Assembly: GCA_965602945.1 (NCBI GenBank)
Contig: CBFDBC010000073.1
Span: forward strand, 1 to 14,674
Length of the DNA stretch: 14,674 nt
Source of the DNA: JAUXEH01 sp965602945
Lineage (GTDB): Bacteria; Acidobacteriota; Aminicenantia; Aminicenantales; Aminicenantaceae
Direction of reading: 5' to 3'
Shown: positions 13,569-14,674 of the stretch, piece after piece
Layout of the letters: each line of letters opens with the position of its first letter
How positions within the stretch are numbered: position 1 is the stretch's first letter
Program-made: the position numbers and the translations under genes
Notes under the pieces: model-generated
Databases searched by the model: none
What the model saw: the letters and a program-made list of their open reading frames with translations, nothing else
What the model was told of the DNA's origin: nothing

Positions 13569-14513
13569 ATGACAGACAGTAAAATCGCAGCCCTGACGGA
13601 GAAGACATCGGACAGGTTTTACGACCATCTTCTCAACAACCTCCAGGAGGCAGTCAACATACTGGATACGGACCTGAACATCATTTTCTGGAACACATCA
13701 TCCGAACAGATGACCGGACATGCCCCAGGAGAAGTCCTGGGGAAAAACTGCCTGAAGAACGTGCTGATCGATCAGGACGAATCCGACATACTCCCCTGTG
13801 CGAAGCACTGCCCCGTGGCCCAGGTCCTCAAAGACGGAAACGTCCGCAGCATGGATGCATACCTCCAGCATAAGGACGGACACAGGTTTCCCGTTCACAT
13901 GCGTATCATTCCCGTGAAGAGCCAGGAGGGGGAGATCATAGCCGCGGTCGAGACCTTCCGCGAACTGTCCCCCAAGGTATCTCTCCCCCAATCGGGAGAA
14001 CAGTTGAAGCGCATGGGCATTCTGGATCCCCTGACTTCCATGGGAAACAGGCGTTATTTGGAAATGCACCTCAAATCACGTCTGGAAGAGTTTAAACAGC
14101 TCGGGCTGTCGTTCGGGGTTCTCTTCATGGAAGTGGACGGCATGGAGAACATTGAGGCCACCTACGGCAGCGTGGTGAGAGACAAGGTCCTCAGAATGAT
14201 CTCGCAGACGTTGTCCAGCAACATCCGTTTTTTTGAAGCCGCAGCCCGCTGGGACGAAGAAAAATTTGTGGTCGTGCTTCTGAACATCGACCTGGAAAAG
14301 CTGGACCTGGTTGCCAACAAGCTGCGCCTGTTGGTGGAACAGTCCAACCTTAGAGAGGCCGACCTCTTCATAAAGACTACGGTCTCCATCGGTGCCACCA
14401 TGGCGAAATCCCGTGACACGGCGGCGGGTTTGATCGAACGGGCCGAAAAGCTGGCCGAACACAGCAAATGGCTGGGCAGGAACCGGGTTTCCCTGAAACT
14501 CGATAAGGAGTAA
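13569..14513 (+). CDS. PAS domain protein with degenerate GGDEF domain
   Basis: This 314-residue protein is predicted soluble, with no membrane span. Residues about 18-132 are a PAS sensor domain containing CAKHC (77-81) followed by PVAQVL, and HKDGHRFPVH (101-110); the spaced cysteines are typical of a PAS subgroup and could bind a metal or sense redox state. Residues about 149-312 are a GGDEF fold, beginning DPLTSMGNRR (153-162). The signature itself is DEEKF (229-233) instead of GGDEF. The upstream metal/substrate segment reads MEVDGMENIEATYGS rather than the usual D-x-D-x-FK-x-x-ND pattern, and the product-binding RxxD is RFFE (220-223). Diguanylate cyclase activity is therefore unlikely; a nucleotide-binding or protein-binding regulatory role is more probable. 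No Shine-Dalgarno sequence precedes the ATG; a strong promoter does. It diverges from the XRE-peptidase gene and shares its regulatory region. Confidence 0.9.
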   Translation: MTDSKIAALTEKTSDRFYDHLLNNLQEAVNILDTDLNIIFWNTSSEQMTGHAPGEVLGKNCLKNVLIDQDESDILPCAKHCPVAQVLKDGNVRSMDAYLQHKDGHRFPVHMRIIPVKSQEGEIIAAVETFRELSPKVSLPQSGEQLKRMGILDPLTSMGNRRYLEMHLKSRLEEFKQLGLSFGVLFMEVDGMENIEATYGSVVRDKVLRMISQTLSSNIRFFEAAARWDEEKFVVVLLNIDLEKLDLVANKLRLLVEQSNLREADLFIKTTVSIGATMAKSRDTAAGLIERAEKLAEHSKWLGRNRVSLKLDKE

Positions 14514-14595
14514 ACAATCCCCGTTTCTGGAGGAAGGGCCGCCCGTGAGTAAACTCCCTGCGGACCGTGAGACGCTATGCAGAATTGGTTCCCCA

Positions 14596-14602
14596 AAGGA
14601 GG
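14596..14602 (+). promoter_or_regulatory. Ribosome binding site of the lipoprotein gene
   Basis: AAGGAGG ends 6 bases before the ATG at 14609. It is the best match to the consensus ribosome site in the window and strongly supports that start. Confidence 0.7.
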
Positions 14603-14608
14603 TCCTCT

Positions 14609-14674
14609 ATGAGAATCCCAGTCATTATCTGCCTCATGGCGGCAACAGTACTTATCCTGAGCTGCGCTCCCAAC
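14609..14674 (+). CDS. Probable lipoprotein, N-terminal end only (runs off the window)
   Basis: Only 22 residues are visible. They form a short basic start (MRIP), a hydrophobic core (VIICLMAATVLIL) and a lipobox-like LILSC with the cysteine at residue 19, followed by APN. This fits a lipoprotein signal cleaved by signal peptidase II, although leucine at position -2 is less usual. A strong AAGGAGG ribosome site precedes it. The mature protein lies outside the window, so its function cannot be judged. It follows the PAS-GGDEF-like gene by 95 bases on the same strand and could share its transcript; no terminator is evident between them. Confidence 0.65.
   Translation, partial: MRIPVIICLMAATVLILSCAPN

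Noticed and set aside
14544..14674. GTG-started open frame preceded by a GGAGGAAGG stretch, running off the right edge
   Set aside because: Its translation looks random, whereas the overlapping frame from 14609 has a near-perfect ribosome site and a typical lipoprotein signal.
1..14674. Search for CRISPR arrays, transposases, tRNA/rRNA genes, tandem repeats and attachment sites
   Set aside because: No regularly spaced repeats, transposase motifs, terminal inverted repeats or structural RNA sequences were recognised by eye; coding genes fill nearly the whole window.

Overview
The window is a moderately GC-rich bacterial chromosome segment with normal, densely packed genes. It shows no mobile element, CRISPR array, tRNA or rRNA. 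The gene mix is an FHA-GAF-PP2C phosphatase, paired M16 peptidases, a fused formiminotransferase-cyclodeaminase, PepD, and a long polytopic histidine kinase. The exported proteins have Gram-negative-type signal peptides, and a lipoprotein begins at the right edge. Together these suit a heterotroph of the Acidobacteriota/Aminicenantes kind. That placement rests on gene content only and is tentative.

Left half, all on the plus strand. The window opens inside a HEAT-repeat protein (1-717), possibly the tail of a nucleotide-transporter-like membrane protein. Next comes a PP2C/SpoIIE-type phosphatase with FHA and GAF input domains (785-2461), behind a consensus promoter. A tight three-gene operon follows (2526-6993), joined by two ATGA overlaps: two exported M16-family proteins, then bifunctional FtcD. 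After an intergenic region with a palindrome comes pepD (7150-8604). PepD can release histidine from peptides, and FtcD performs the last step of histidine degradation, so these genes may serve peptide and histidine use.

Right half, minus strand. Reading leftward from a divergent promoter region at about 13410-13568 are four genes: an XRE regulator fused to an ImmA/IrrE-type metallopeptidase, a YgjP-type metallopeptidase, a large sensor kinase with a PDZ-like segment and about nine membrane spans, and an OmpR-type response regulator. The first two overlap, the last two overlap by ATGA, and only about 64 bases separate the pairs. They may therefore form one stress or envelope signalling operon.

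Reading rightward from the same region is a PAS-GGDEF protein whose GGDEF site is badly degenerate. The truncated lipoprotein gene follows.

The most notable points are these. (1) Both M16 subunits lack the zinc-binding HXXEH motif. (2) The divergent region is highly organised: a TTGACA-N17-TATAAG promoter with an ATAAC-N5-GTTAT operator in its spacer, a second near-identical operator 41 bases away, and an opposing TTGACT-N18-TATAAT promoter followed by a perfect 18-base palindrome. (3) The GGDEF-family protein has DEEKF in place of GGDEF. I found no wholly new defence or mobile system. The strongest candidate for something undescribed is the XRE-peptidase regulatory circuit controlling a kinase operon and a degenerate c-di-GMP-type protein from one intergenic region.
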